In this document: positions 34,771 to 43,686 of the stretch, piece after piece
Position numbering within the stretch: position 1 is the stretch's first letter
How the letters are laid out: the number at the start of each line of letters is the position of its first letter
Source: JABCPE02 sp963518845
GTDB taxonomy: Bacteria > Bacteroidota > Bacteroidia > Flavobacteriales > Weeksellaceae
DNA length: 64,000 bases
Direction of reading: 5' to 3'
NCBI GenBank assembly: GCA_963518845.1
Contig: CAUQKV010000002.1
Span: forward strand, 62,001 to 126,000
Translations under genes and position numbers: made by a program
Notes under the pieces: generated by a model
What the model was told of the DNA's origin: nothing
The model's database searches: none
Seen by the model: only the letters and a program-made list of their open reading frames with translations

Positions 34771-34878
34771 TTACCAACCTTTTATACTACGACCAAAAGA
34801 CTCTGCGATTTCTCCAAGCACCAAAAGCATTATGACAACATGCACAATAGTGTATCCAATTTTATTTTTCTTTTTCAT
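34771..34878 (-). CDS. 35-residue single-helix membrane peptide
   Basis: ATG at 34876-34878 to TAA at 34771-34773. Basic start MKKKNK, then one hydrophobic helix (YTIVHVVIMLLVLGEIA) and a tail with ESFGRSI ending KGW. It has an A/T-rich leader, as other genes here. The tail shares E-x-[FL]-G-[RK]-[ST]-I with the neighbouring 43-residue ORF on the same strand, which argues for two real paralogues rather than chance. Function unknown; small membrane regulators or complex subunits are possible. The ORF is below normal annotation length. Confidence 0.5.
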   Translation of the reverse strand: MKKKNKIGYTIVHVVIMLLVLGEIAESFGRSIKGW

Positions 34879-34905
34879 AAAATATAAATTTAAATAATTT
34901 TTTAT

Positions 34906-35037
34906 CTAAAAGCCTATTCTTGCGATAGTTTTTCCTAAAACTTCTCCTTTTTCAAATATATAAAATAAAAGAAATAAGAAAGTGAGAATAGTCATTGTAT
35001 TTACTACACTTCTGAAATGTGTATCTTTCTTTTCCAT
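34906..35037 (-). CDS. 43-residue single-helix membrane peptide
   Basis: ATG at 35035-35037 to TAG at 34906-34908. A polar start MEKKDTHFRS precedes one helix (MTILTFLFLLFYIF), then KGEVLGKTIARIGF. The EVLGKTI segment aligns with ESFGRSI of the 35-residue ORF 27 bases downstream, and the two would be co-transcribed. Upstream on the plus strand is a 6-bp inverted repeat CTTGTT/AACAAG (35061-35077) that could be an operator or hairpin. Apart from these two ORFs and the dus promoter, I see nothing in the 496-base gap between trpS and dus. Confidence 0.5.
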   Translation of the reverse strand: MEKKDTHFRSVVNTMTILTFLFLLFYIFEKGEVLGKTIARIGF

Positions 35038-35193
35038 TATTAAGTTTTTTTCATGCAATTCTTGTTATAAAAACAAGATAAAAATTTATTCTAGGTCTTT
35101 AATTCTCTATTATTAAGGTCTATTAAATCCAAATTTTCTGATGGTTTTGTAAATTTAAACATAATTTAATAATATTCCAAAACATTTTGTACC

Positions 35194-35201
35194 TATCTTT
35201 G
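35194..35201 (+). promoter_or_regulatory. TAnnTTTG element of the dus gene, near-leaderless
   Basis: TATCTTTG ends only 4 bases before the ATG at 35206, so the transcript should start at or very near the start codon. Confidence 0.6.
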
Positions 35202-35205
35202 CAAC

Positions 35206-36189
35206 ATGTTGAAAATAGATAAAATAGAACTTCCTGATTTTCCATTGCTTTTGGCGCCGATGGAAGATGTTTCGGATCCGCCGTTTCGCCGTTTGTGCAA
35301 GATGCATGGGGCAGACCTGATGTATTCAGAATTTATCTCCTCCGAGGGGCTTATCCGTGATGCGATAAAGAGCAAAAAAAAGCTGGATATTTTTGATTAC
35401 GAAAGACCTGTGGGGATTCAGATTTTTGGGGGCGATGAGGAGGCGATGGCGATGTCTGCCAAGATAGTGGAAACGGTACAGCCAGATTTGGTGGATATCA
35501 ATTTTGGTTGTCCTGTGAAAAAGGTAGTCAGCAAAGGCGCTGGGGCAGGAGTTTTAAAAGATATTGATCTGATGGTAAAACTTACCAAAGCAGTGGTAAA
35601 TTCTACCGAATTGCCAGTTACGGTAAAAACTCGGCTGGGCTGGGATACAGAGAGCATCAATATAGAGGAAGTAGCGGAGAGATTGCAGGAAGTAGGCATA
35701 AAAGCCCTTACCATCCACGCCCGAACAAGGACACAGATGTATAAAGGGAAAGCCGACTGGGAATACATTAGCAAAGTCAAAAACAATCCTAATATAGAAA
35801 TCCCGATTTTCGGAAATGGCGATATTGATTCGCCAGAAACAGCTCTAGAATACAGAGAGAAATACAATATTGACGGAATGATGATTGGGCGCGGGGCGAT
35901 AGGTTATCCATGGATTTTTAACGAGATAAAACATTTCTTCCAAACGGGAGAAAAATTACCGTCGCCTACGATAAAAGACAGACTGGAAGCCGTAAGACAG
36001 CATGCAGAATGGTCAGCAGAATGGAAAGGCGAAAGAGCGGGACTTATAGAGATGAGGCAGCATTACAGCAATTATTTTAGAGGGATACCGCATTTTAAGG
36101 AATATAGAACCAAGTTCTTGCAGGTTCTTACGATGCAGGAAATGGAGGAGGTTTTGGAGGAAATTTATACTCAGCTGGATAAGGAATAA
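35206..36189 (+). CDS. dusB: tRNA-dihydrouridine synthase
   Basis: 327 residues, FMN enzyme reducing uridines in tRNA D-loops. LLAPMEDVSDPPFRRLCK opens the TIM barrel, INFGCPVKKVVSKGAGAG carries the catalytic Cys, and IHARTRTQMYKGKADW and GRGAIGYPWIF bind FMN and phosphate. Class DusB is the best guess among Dus subfamilies. The ABC ATPase gene begins 2 bases after its stop. Confidence 0.93.
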   Translation: MLKIDKIELPDFPLLLAPMEDVSDPPFRRLCKMHGADLMYSEFISSEGLIRDAIKSKKKLDIFDYERPVGIQIFGGDEEAMAMSAKIVETVQPDLVDINFGCPVKKVVSKGAGAGVLKDIDLMVKLTKAVVNSTELPVTVKTRLGWDTESINIEEVAERLQEVGIKALTIHARTRTQMYKGKADWEYISKVKNNPNIEIPIFGNGDIDSPETALEYREKYNIDGMMIGRGAIGYPWIFNEIKHFFQTGEKLPSPTIKDRLEAVRQHAEWSAEWKGERAGLIEMRQHYSNYFRGIPHFKEYRTKFLQVLTMQEMEEVLEEIYTQLDKE

Positions 36190-36191
36190 AT

Positions 36192-36920
36192 ATGCCTTTT
36201 TTAGAACTAAAAAACTTAGCAATAGGCTACAGAGAGCCTTTGGTTTTGTCCATTGATGCAGAGCTTTCGCTTGGTGAGGTTTGTCTTTTGGTGGGGAATA
36301 ACGGCATTGGGAAAACTACCCTGATGAGGACTATTTTAGGGCAGATTCCACCAATGGAAGGGCAGATTTGGATTAAAGAAACTGAAATAAAATCGGTTTC
36401 TCCTGAGCAGATTCCCAAATGGATTTCTATGGTTTTTTCTAAAACTCAAGTTCCTGAAAATTATACAGTTATGGATTTGGTTTCGTTGGGGAAATATATT
36501 CATTATCCGTATTATTTTAAACTAAATTCTGATGATTTGCAGGAAGTGGAGGAAATTATAGATAGTCTGAATTTGACTTCGTATAAAGATTTTCCGCTCA
36601 AAAAACTATCCGATGGAAATCTTCAGAAAGCTTTTATCGGAAGGGCTTTGGCTCAGAACACACCGATGATTATTTTGGATGAACCTACGACATATCTTGA
36701 TGAAGAAAATAAAATGATGATTCTAAATCTTTTGAAAAAATTAGCAAAAGAAAAAAATAAGGCTATTTTGTTTTCTTCACATGACTGGCGTCTGGCGAAA
36801 GATTTTTCAGATAAAATCTGGTGGCTGAAAGACCATAGGCTAAAAATAGGCGAAACTCCCAAAGATGCCATTCCAGAGGGCGTGGATGCTATGGAAAAAG
36901 TTTTTTGGTTTGTAAAATAA
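36192..36920 (+). CDS. ABC transporter ATP-binding protein, iron/heme-type
   Basis: 242 residues. Walker A VGNNGIGKTTLMR, signature loop LSDGNLQKAFIGRAL (a departure from LSGGQ), Walker B MIILDEPTTYLD and H-loop FSSHDWRLAKD. The Q-loop region VSPEQIPKWISMVFSKTQVP resembles FecE/HmuV-type siderophore or heme importers. No permease or binding protein is adjacent, so the partner must be elsewhere. Co-transcribed with dus. Confidence 0.85.
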   Translation: MPFLELKNLAIGYREPLVLSIDAELSLGEVCLLVGNNGIGKTTLMRTILGQIPPMEGQIWIKETEIKSVSPEQIPKWISMVFSKTQVPENYTVMDLVSLGKYIHYPYYFKLNSDDLQEVEEIIDSLNLTSYKDFPLKKLSDGNLQKAFIGRALAQNTPMIILDEPTTYLDEENKMMILNLLKKLAKEKNKAILFSSHDWRLAKDFSDKIWWLKDHRLKIGETPKDAIPEGVDAMEKVFWFVK

Positions 36921-36929
36921 AAAATTGAC

Positions 36930-36937
36930 TAACTTTG
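36930..36937 (+). promoter_or_regulatory. TAnnTTTG element of the channel gene
   Basis: TAACTTTG followed by C, 34 bases before the ATG at 36972. Confidence 0.6.
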
Positions 36938-36971
36938 CCTCTTTCAATTTTAGATTTCAAAGGAATTTATC

Positions 36972-37805
36972 ATGCGTAGAGAACATAATCTCATTCCTGA
37001 AGAAGCGGAATGGAAAAAGAAAGTATTTAGAATAATATACTTTGCGGAGACTCCCTTAGGGAAGTTGTTTGATGTAGTTTTGTTGGCGATGATAGTCCTC
37101 AGTGCCCTGATAGTCGTCATGGACAGTGTGGAGAATATTCGTTTTCATAAGACTTTCCTCGCTATTGAGTGGCTTATGAACATCATTTTTACAGCAGAAT
37201 ATGTAGTTCGGATAATGGTTGTAAAAAACAAGAAAGACTATATATTCAGCATGATGGGGGTTATAGACTTTCTTTCTATCCTGCCGTTCTATATCGGTAT
37301 TTTTACTCCTGAAGCTAAATATCTTATGATTATCAGATTATTCCGATTGCTTAGGGTATTTAGGATTCTAAATATGATGGACTATATGGACGATGGGCAT
37401 TATATTTTGCAGTCACTCAGAAGCAGTTCCAGAAAAATTTATATTTTCCTGATGTTTATTACTATCATTGTGGTAGTTTTGGGGGCGCTTATGTATATCA
37501 TAGAAGGAGGGAAAAATGGTTTTCATAATATTCCTGTGAGTATCTATTGGGCGGTGGTCACTATCACTACGGTGGGGTATGGGGATATTTCTCCCGCTAC
37601 ACCGCTGGGGAAACTGCTTTCAGTGGTTCTTATGCTCTGTGGTTATAGCATTATAGCTGTGCCGACTGGGATTGTTTCATCTCAGATGAGAGAATGTATG
37701 AACAAGACAAAGAAACTATGCGACCGCTGTGGAAATATTGATAATGATGATGATGCCAGATATTGTAAGCAGTGCGGACATAAAATAGTAGAAGAATCTT
37801 CCTAA
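36972..37805 (+). CDS. voltage-gated potassium channel-like protein with zinc ribbon
   Basis: 277 residues. Six membrane helices with an S4-like voltage sensor (IIRLFRLLRVFRIL, Arg every third residue) and the K+ selectivity filter TVGYGD at ~200-205. After the last pore helix comes a short cytoplasmic tail with a C-x2-C-x11-C-x2-C zinc ribbon (Cys250, 253, 265, 268; CDRCGN and YCKQCGH). The ribbon may serve assembly or redox/metal sensing; this is inference. Own promoter; the terminator overlaps its stop codon. Confidence 0.9.
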   Translation: MRREHNLIPEEAEWKKKVFRIIYFAETPLGKLFDVVLLAMIVLSALIVVMDSVENIRFHKTFLAIEWLMNIIFTAEYVVRIMVVKNKKDYIFSMMGVIDFLSILPFYIGIFTPEAKYLMIIRLFRLLRVFRILNMMDYMDDGHYILQSLRSSSRKIYIFLMFITIIVVVLGALMYIIEGGKNGFHNIPVSIYWAVVTITTVGYGDISPATPLGKLLSVVLMLCGYSIIAVPTGIVSSQMRECMNKTKKLCDRCGNIDNDDDARYCKQCGHKIVEESS

Positions 37806-37822
37806 TTTAGGGAGATTTTTTT
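37797..37822 (+). terminator. terminator overlapping the stop codon of the channel gene
   Basis: 7-bp stem (37797-37803 with 37809-37815, one G-U), AATTT loop, seven T. The left arm contains the last codons and part of the stop codon. Confidence 0.8.
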
Positions 37823-37963
37823 GTTATAAAATCTGATTTTAGAAATTTGAATAGAATTTTTTTGAGGCTTGTGATTTTTTTCTTTTTTAAAGATTAAAAA
37901 CAACTAATGTTAAAGTTTTTGTAAAACTGCGATTGAAAACATAAAAATACTTAATAAATTTCA

Positions 37964-37971
37964 TATATTTG
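37964..37971 (+). promoter_or_regulatory. TAnnTTTG element of the mre operon
   Basis: TATATTTG, 25 bases before the mreB ATG. Confidence 0.6.
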
Positions 37972-37996
37972 TCCGAATTAAAAATAAAATAGATAA

Positions 37997-39022
37997 ATGG
38001 GACTATTTAATGTATTCACGAAAGAGATAGCGATTGACTTAGGAACAGCTAATACCCTAATTATACATAACAACAAAATCGTAGTAGATCAGCCGTCTAT
38101 CGTAGCGGTGGAGCGTAACACAGGAAAGATTATAGCAGTAGGAGACAGAGCAAAACACATGCAGGGGAAAACCCATGAGGAAATAAAGACAATCCGTCCT
38201 TTGAAAGATGGAGTTATCGCAGATTTCCAAGCTTCCGAAAGCATGATTAAGGAATTTATCAAACAAATTCCAGGAATCAAAGGGAGGGTTTTTCAGCCAG
38301 CTCTTAGAATTGTTGTTTGTATCCCTTCTGGAATTACAGAGGTGGAGATTAGAGCGGTTAAGGATTCTCTTCAGAAAGTTCATGCTAAGGAAATTAGACT
38401 TATCTATGAACCAATGGCAGCTGCGATAGGTGTAGGGATAGATATTCAGAAACCAGAAGGAAATATGGTGATAGATATAGGAGGAGGAACTACGGAGATT
38501 GCAGTGATTGCACTTGGAGGAATCGTTTGTGACAAGTCTGTTAAAATCGCAGGGGATGTGTTTACAGATGATATTGCCTATTACCTAAGAACCAACCATA
38601 ACTTGTACATCGGTGAAAAGACAGCAGAGAGAATAAAAATAGAAGTAGGAGCGGCGATGGAAGAGCTAGATGTAGAAGTGGATGATATTTCTGTACAGGG
38701 TAGAGACCTTATTACAGGAAAACCAAAAGAAATCATGATAGGTTATAAGGAAGTTGCAATAGCATTAAATAACTCAATATCTAGAATAGAAGATGCTGTG
38801 ATGGAAACTCTTTCCATGACTCCGCCTGAACTTGCAGCTGATATCTGGAAAACAGGTATATATCTTGCAGGAGGAGGAGCATTGTTGCGTGGTCTTAGTG
38901 ATAGAATACACAAAAAAACAGGGCTTCCTGTATTCGTAGCCGAAGATCCATTGAGAGCAGTGGTAAGAGGAACAGGAATAGCACTGAAAAACATAGATAA
39001 GTTTAAGTTTTTGATTAGATAA
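37997..39022 (+). CDS. mreB: rod-shape actin homologue MreB
   Basis: 341 residues. Phosphate-1 motif IAIDLGTANTLI, adenosine and phosphate-2 region GNMVIDIGGGTTEIAVIALGG, and YLAGGGALLRGL near the C-terminus. MreB filaments under the membrane steer lateral peptidoglycan synthesis. First gene of the mreB-mreC-mreD-mrdA-rodA operon; presence of the whole set indicates a rod-shaped cell. Confidence 0.98.
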   Translation: MGLFNVFTKEIAIDLGTANTLIIHNNKIVVDQPSIVAVERNTGKIIAVGDRAKHMQGKTHEEIKTIRPLKDGVIADFQASESMIKEFIKQIPGIKGRVFQPALRIVVCIPSGITEVEIRAVKDSLQKVHAKEIRLIYEPMAAAIGVGIDIQKPEGNMVIDIGGGTTEIAVIALGGIVCDKSVKIAGDVFTDDIAYYLRTNHNLYIGEKTAERIKIEVGAAMEELDVEVDDISVQGRDLITGKPKEIMIGYKEVAIALNNSISRIEDAVMETLSMTPPELAADIWKTGIYLAGGGALLRGLSDRIHKKTGLPVFVAEDPLRAVVRGTGIALKNIDKFKFLIR

Positions 39023-39036
39023 GTGCCTTAGTCAAG

Positions 39037-39891
39037 ATGTTGTCTTTTGTATGGAGGTTTTTGGAGAGGAACAGTCTTGGTACTTTTTTCGTTTTTCTCC
39101 AATTGGTATCAGTAGTTCTTATTTTTAGTAGGAACTCCATGCAGCGTTCTTTTGTGGCAGCACATGCATCAGCATTTAATGCCTTTGTGTCTGGCTACAT
39201 AGATGAGGGGGCGAGTTATTTCAGACTGAAACAAGTAAATGAAGACCTGACAGCTCAGAATAAAATGCTCATGCAGCAGCTGTATGGTAAGAAAAAATCC
39301 GCTGAAGCCAAATTTGTCCATGTGGATAATACTCTTACAGAAGGTCAGTCTTACTCTGTGATGGATGCAGAAATTATCCAAAACAGTATAAATAGAAATA
39401 ATAATTATTTCACGATTAACAGAGGAAGAAACCATGGTGTAGAACCTCAGATGGGGGTAATAGCTCCGCAGGGAATAGCGGGGATAGTTATCAATACAAC
39501 GGCCAACTATGCTTTGGTTCAGTCTGTTTTGAGTGTAAATAATATTAAGATAAATACATCTCTAAAAAAATCTGATTTTTTTGGGACTTTGACTTGGGAT
39601 GGAGAGGATACACGAGTAATGCACCTAAAAGACATTCCTAAATATGTTTCTGTAAAAGTGGGAGATACCGTAATTACTGATGGTAAGTCTTCTATTTTCC
39701 CAAAAGGAATCATGATAGGAAGAGTGGCTGGCTATGATGTGGATAGCAAAACAGGACATTGGGATATTTCTGTGGAGCTGAGCCAGAATATGGGACAGGT
39801 GCAGAAAGTTTTCGTGGTTAAAAACCTTAAGAAAACAGAATTAGAGGAGATAAAAGAGATTTTAGATGCTGTTGTAAAGGAAAATGATTAG
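39037..39891 (+). CDS. mreC: rod shape-determining protein MreC
   Basis: 284 residues. N-terminal cytoplasmic stub and one membrane helix (LGTFFVFLQLVSVVLIFS), a coiled-coil segment (~65-95, VNEDLTAQNKMLMQQLYGKK) and a periplasmic double beta-barrel with RGRNHGVEPQMGVIAPQGIA. Links MreB to PBP2 and RodA. Its stop overlaps the mreD start by 8 bases (39884-39891). Confidence 0.95.
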   Translation: MLSFVWRFLERNSLGTFFVFLQLVSVVLIFSRNSMQRSFVAAHASAFNAFVSGYIDEGASYFRLKQVNEDLTAQNKMLMQQLYGKKKSAEAKFVHVDNTLTEGQSYSVMDAEIIQNSINRNNNYFTINRGRNHGVEPQMGVIAPQGIAGIVINTTANYALVQSVLSVNNIKINTSLKKSDFFGTLTWDGEDTRVMHLKDIPKYVSVKVGDTVITDGKSSIFPKGIMIGRVAGYDVDSKTGHWDISVELSQNMGQVQKVFVVKNLKKTELEEIKEILDAVVKEND

Positions 39892-40390
39892 TAGAAATAT
39901 TTTGACAGATATTTTATTCATTGTAATATTGGTAATATTACAAGTTTTTTTGTTGAATAGAATCCTCATCATGGGCAAGTATCCGCCAATTGTCTATCCC
40001 ATCTATGTGATGTTTTATCCTTTTTATAGGGATAAATTTCAGTTTTTAGGAACAAGTTTCCTGCTGGGGTTAGGGATGGATATGTTTTTGGGAACTTGGG
40101 GAATCAATGCCTTTGCAACTACATTGATGGCTTTTGTGAGAACCGTTATATTCAGGTCTTCGTCGGATTCTACATCAGATTTTTTCTCTTTCGAATCTTT
40201 GCAGTGGACGCAGTTTTTGGGTTTTATCCTTACTAATCTTTTTTTGCACCAGTTTTTGGTTCAGTTTATAGAGTATTTTAAGTTGAGCAGAGCGTTAGAT
40301 GTGCTTATCAATATCTCTATAACCACTGCATATTCGTTTGTTTTTGTTTTATTTTATGTTTTAATATTTAAAATCAAGCAGAGAGTTTGA
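39884..40390 (+). CDS. mreD: rod shape-determining protein MreD
   Basis: 168 residues, five or so membrane helices (ILFIVILVILQVFLLNRIL at the N-terminus). Poorly conserved family, identified by size, topology and position between mreC and mrdA. Overlaps both neighbours (8 bases with mreC, 4 bases with mrdA). Confidence 0.9.
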   Translation: MISRNILTDILFIVILVILQVFLLNRILIMGKYPPIVYPIYVMFYPFYRDKFQFLGTSFLLGLGMDMFLGTWGINAFATTLMAFVRTVIFRSSSDSTSDFFSFESLQWTQFLGFILTNLFLHQFLVQFIEYFKLSRALDVLINISITTAYSFVFVLFYVLIFKIKQRV

Positions 40391-42351
40391 GACCATATTT
40401 TAAAATTCTAATTTCCCTAGGGCTTGTAGCTGTGATATTTGTCGCCAGACTGGCTTATTTACAGCTGTTTACGGATAGATATGCTCTCAATGCAGCCAAT
40501 ACATCTATCAAGATAGAATATATCATCCCTCAGCGTGGGGCTATTTTTGATAGAAATTCTAAACTATTGGTAGGAAACCAGCCCGCTTATGAAATATCTT
40601 ATACGGAAGCCTTGATGAAACCTGATTTTGATATATTGGGTTTTTGTAAGTTGATGAATATCACCGAGGCGGATTATAATCATAAAATGAAGGAGATAAA
40701 GGCAGATAAGTATTTTTCTAAATTTACTCCGATGACTTTTATGAAGGATTTGAGCAGGGAAGATGTGGCAAGAATTCAAGAAATTATATTTAAATACCCA
40801 GCGTTTTCGGTTGTTTCCAGACCACAGAGAAAATATGAAGTTTCTACTTCGGGGAATTTGCTTGGATATACTAACCAAGTAAATGCTGCCTATATCAAAA
40901 AAGACTCTCTATACTATCTTCCTGGAGATATAGCGGGGATGAGCGGTATAGAAAAAGCCTATGAAAAGGTGCTCCGAGGCAAAAAAGGGATGAAATATAT
41001 TCAGAAAGATATCAAACTTCGGAATATAGGTTCATATAAAAACGGAGAACTGGACAAGGAGATGATTTCTGGGAAGGATTTGGTTTTGACAATAGACTAC
41101 GACCTCCAAAGAATGGCTCAGGAAATGTTGGTAAATAAGCGAGGAGCAATAGTAGCAATAGACCCAAATAACGGCGAAATCCTTGCTATGGCCACAGGTC
41201 CAGATATAGACCCAAATCTATTTACAGGTCCAGAAAAAACAAAAAATCTATACCGCCTACAGATGGATAGTATGAATAAGCCGATGTTTGACCGCTCTAT
41301 TCAGGCGGCTTATCCACCAGGTTCTACCTTTAAACTTGTTACAGCGCTTTCCGCTATGCAGATGGGCGTGATGACTCCTACTACGATTTTCCCTTGTGGT
41401 GGTGGGTTCAATGTTTCTGGCGTTAGAATCAAAGGGCACGGAGGCGCAGACCCTCTTATACCATCGATCCAAGTTTCTAGTAACTGTTATTTCTCTTATG
41501 CTTATTTAGCAATGCTCAATAAATACCCAGGAAATCCAAGCAAAGGAGCAGATGAATGGGCGAAAATCATGCATAGTTTTGGACTTGGACAGTTTTTAAA
41601 TAATGATTTGGCGGTTGGGTCAAAGGGGCTGATACCAGATGGAAAATTTTATGAAAAGAAATATGGTAAAAATTGGAAACCACTCCAAGCTGTTTTCAAT
41701 GGAATGGGACAGGGCGAAATCCTTTTAACACCTATACAAATCGCTAATTTTACAGCCGCTATTGCGAATAGAGGTTGGTATTACACACCACATATTGTAA
41801 AATCTATTGACGGAAAACCTAATCCAGACAAGAGATTTAAAGTAAAAAATCAGACATTAGTAGACCCTAAACATTTTGAACCAGTGATAAGAGGAATGGA
41901 AGCTGTAGTTTTAAGGGGAACAGGGCGAGCTTTGAAATCAAATGACTTTACTCAGCTGGCAAAAACAGGAACAGCGCAGGTGCCACAGGGGAAAGACAAC
42001 TCTATCTACACCATGATAGCACCAGCTGACAATCCTAAAATAGTAGTAGCAGCGGTGATGGAGCATGCTGGTTTTGGGGCAACTTGGGCGGGACCTGCCT
42101 GCACGGTGATAGCCGAAAAATATCTTTTAGGAGAGCTGAAACGAGAGCATCTTTATAAAAGGCTGACAGGAGCGAGTTTCATGGCTGAATATAACAGACA
42201 ATGGGTAGTTCATTTGAAAAAAATAGGAAAATACGAACCTCCTAAGCCAGATTCTCTTGCAATGAAAAAGATACAAGACAGTCTGAAACTGCTGAACGAA
42301 AAAAATAAAGCAATAGATAATAAAAATAAACAAACTCAAAAAACACCATAA
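40387..42351 (+). CDS. mrdA: penicillin-binding protein 2, elongasome transpeptidase
   Basis: 654 residues, class B PBP. N-terminal membrane anchor (ILISLGLVAVIFVARLAYLQ), PBP dimerisation domain (~50-220) and transpeptidase with SxxK at Ser313 (STFK), SxN at 364-366 (SSN) and KTG at 526-528. The C-terminal tail is Lys/Asn-rich. Start codon is TTG at 40387 inside the TTGA overlap with the mreD stop, indicating translational coupling. Confidence 0.95.
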   Translation: MRPYFKILISLGLVAVIFVARLAYLQLFTDRYALNAANTSIKIEYIIPQRGAIFDRNSKLLVGNQPAYEISYTEALMKPDFDILGFCKLMNITEADYNHKMKEIKADKYFSKFTPMTFMKDLSREDVARIQEIIFKYPAFSVVSRPQRKYEVSTSGNLLGYTNQVNAAYIKKDSLYYLPGDIAGMSGIEKAYEKVLRGKKGMKYIQKDIKLRNIGSYKNGELDKEMISGKDLVLTIDYDLQRMAQEMLVNKRGAIVAIDPNNGEILAMATGPDIDPNLFTGPEKTKNLYRLQMDSMNKPMFDRSIQAAYPPGSTFKLVTALSAMQMGVMTPTTIFPCGGGFNVSGVRIKGHGGADPLIPSIQVSSNCYFSYAYLAMLNKYPGNPSKGADEWAKIMHSFGLGQFLNNDLAVGSKGLIPDGKFYEKKYGKNWKPLQAVFNGMGQGEILLTPIQIANFTAAIANRGWYYTPHIVKSIDGKPNPDKRFKVKNQTLVDPKHFEPVIRGMEAVVLRGTGRALKSNDFTQLAKTGTAQVPQGKDNSIYTMIAPADNPKIVVAAVMEHAGFGATWAGPACTVIAEKYLLGELKREHLYKRLTGASFMAEYNRQWVVHLKKIGKYEPPKPDSLAMKKIQDSLKLLNEKNKAIDNKNKQTQKTP

Positions 42352-42356
42352 TAGAT

Positions 42357-43580
42357 ATGAGATGGGCTGAAGGATTAGACAAAATAGGGCTGCTGCTCTA
42401 CATCCTTATCGTTTTGTTTGGTATCGCTAATGTGTATAGTGTAAGTACAGATAGCGGTATAAAACAGGCGGTTTGGTTTGGTATCTCATTGTTTGTTATG
42501 ATGATGATTTTGTTTGTCCGTGGAAGTGTTTTTGAGAGTTTGGCGCCGTTTTTTTATATTGTTGCGGTTGTTTTGCTCGTTGGGCTTTTTCCTTTAGGGA
42601 AAGAAATCAACGGACAGAGGAACTGGTATGTGTTTGGGCCGATAAGTTTGCAGCCAGTGGAATTTGTGAAAATAGCCATTGCCCTTATGATGTCTTCTTA
42701 TGTAGGAAATCCTGATTTCAGCATGAAAAACGGAAGGTCATTATTGACTGCCTTTGCTATTATCGGTATTCCTGGGCTTTTGGTGTTGTTGCAGCCAGAT
42801 GTTGGTTCATTGATGGTTTTCATGGCGTTTGTCATTGCTCTGTATCGTGAAGGACTTAGTGGATGGCTCTTTACAGCTGGTTTTTTGGTGGTAGGAGTAT
42901 TTCTATTGTCATTGGTTTTTGAACCTTTATATATTGTAAGTGCAATCGTGCTTTTGACCTTATTAGGAGTTTATTTTAGTGGAATTCGATTCAGTTTTAG
43001 TACGATTTTTACACTTGTAGTGAGTGTTGGTATACTTGCAGGAATAAGTTTTGGTGCGCCTAAAGTAATGGAAAAACTCCCGAAGCACCAGAGAGAAAGG
43101 ATAGAGGTTTTGTTTAAAGGAGAAAAAGCGTTCCGTGATACGGCAGGGTACAATTTGCTTTACTCTAAAACTGCGATAGGTTCTGGCGGACTTCTTGGGA
43201 AGGGCTACAAGGAAGGCTCTGTTACTCAGGGGCATTTCGTGCCGGAGCAGCGTACGGATTATATTTTCTGTACCGTCGGTGAGGAGTGGGGCTTCGTGGG
43301 GAGTTCTGTTTTGGTACTTCTTTATGCAGTGTATATAGGGCGGATTTATTTCTTGGCCGAACGCCAAAAGCCTGTGTTCAATAGAGTTTTCGGATATTGT
43401 TTTGCATCGATTTTGATGATGCACTTTGCTATAAATGTAGGGATGGTTATGGGGCTGTTCCCTACGGTGGGGATTCCGCTGCCTTATTTCAGTTATGGGG
43501 GAAGTTCCCTTTTGGCATTTTCTATAATGACTGCTATGTTTTTTAGGCTAAACTATGAGGATAGAAATAGTTTGATTTAA
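42357..43580 (+). CDS. rodA: rod shape-determining SEDS glycosyltransferase RodA
   Basis: 407 residues, about ten membrane helices of the SEDS family. QPVEFVKIAIALMMSSYVG and the C-terminal TVGIPLPYFSYGGSSLLAFS are the family signatures. It polymerises lipid II into glycan strands together with PBP2. Five bases after mrdA; last gene of the operon. No clear terminator follows. Confidence 0.95.
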   Translation: MRWAEGLDKIGLLLYILIVLFGIANVYSVSTDSGIKQAVWFGISLFVMMMILFVRGSVFESLAPFFYIVAVVLLVGLFPLGKEINGQRNWYVFGPISLQPVEFVKIAIALMMSSYVGNPDFSMKNGRSLLTAFAIIGIPGLLVLLQPDVGSLMVFMAFVIALYREGLSGWLFTAGFLVVGVFLLSLVFEPLYIVSAIVLLTLLGVYFSGIRFSFSTIFTLVVSVGILAGISFGAPKVMEKLPKHQRERIEVLFKGEKAFRDTAGYNLLYSKTAIGSGGLLGKGYKEGSVTQGHFVPEQRTDYIFCTVGEEWGFVGSSVLVLLYAVYIGRIYFLAERQKPVFNRVFGYCFASILMMHFAINVGMVMGLFPTVGIPLPYFSYGGSSLLAFSIMTAMFFRLNYEDRNSLI

Positions 43581-43658
43581 AAAACAAGAATATTTTCTAA
43601 AATTTTTATAAAGGGTATTTTTTTAAGGGGGTGTTAATGAGAAAAATAATATTTTTAT

Positions 43659-43666
43659 TAACTTTG
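43659..43666 (+). promoter_or_regulatory. TAnnTTTG element of the glutamine synthetase gene
   Basis: TAACTTTG followed by C, 20 bases before the ATG at 43687. Confidence 0.6.
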
Positions 43667-43686
43667 CCCTATAAAAACATACACTT

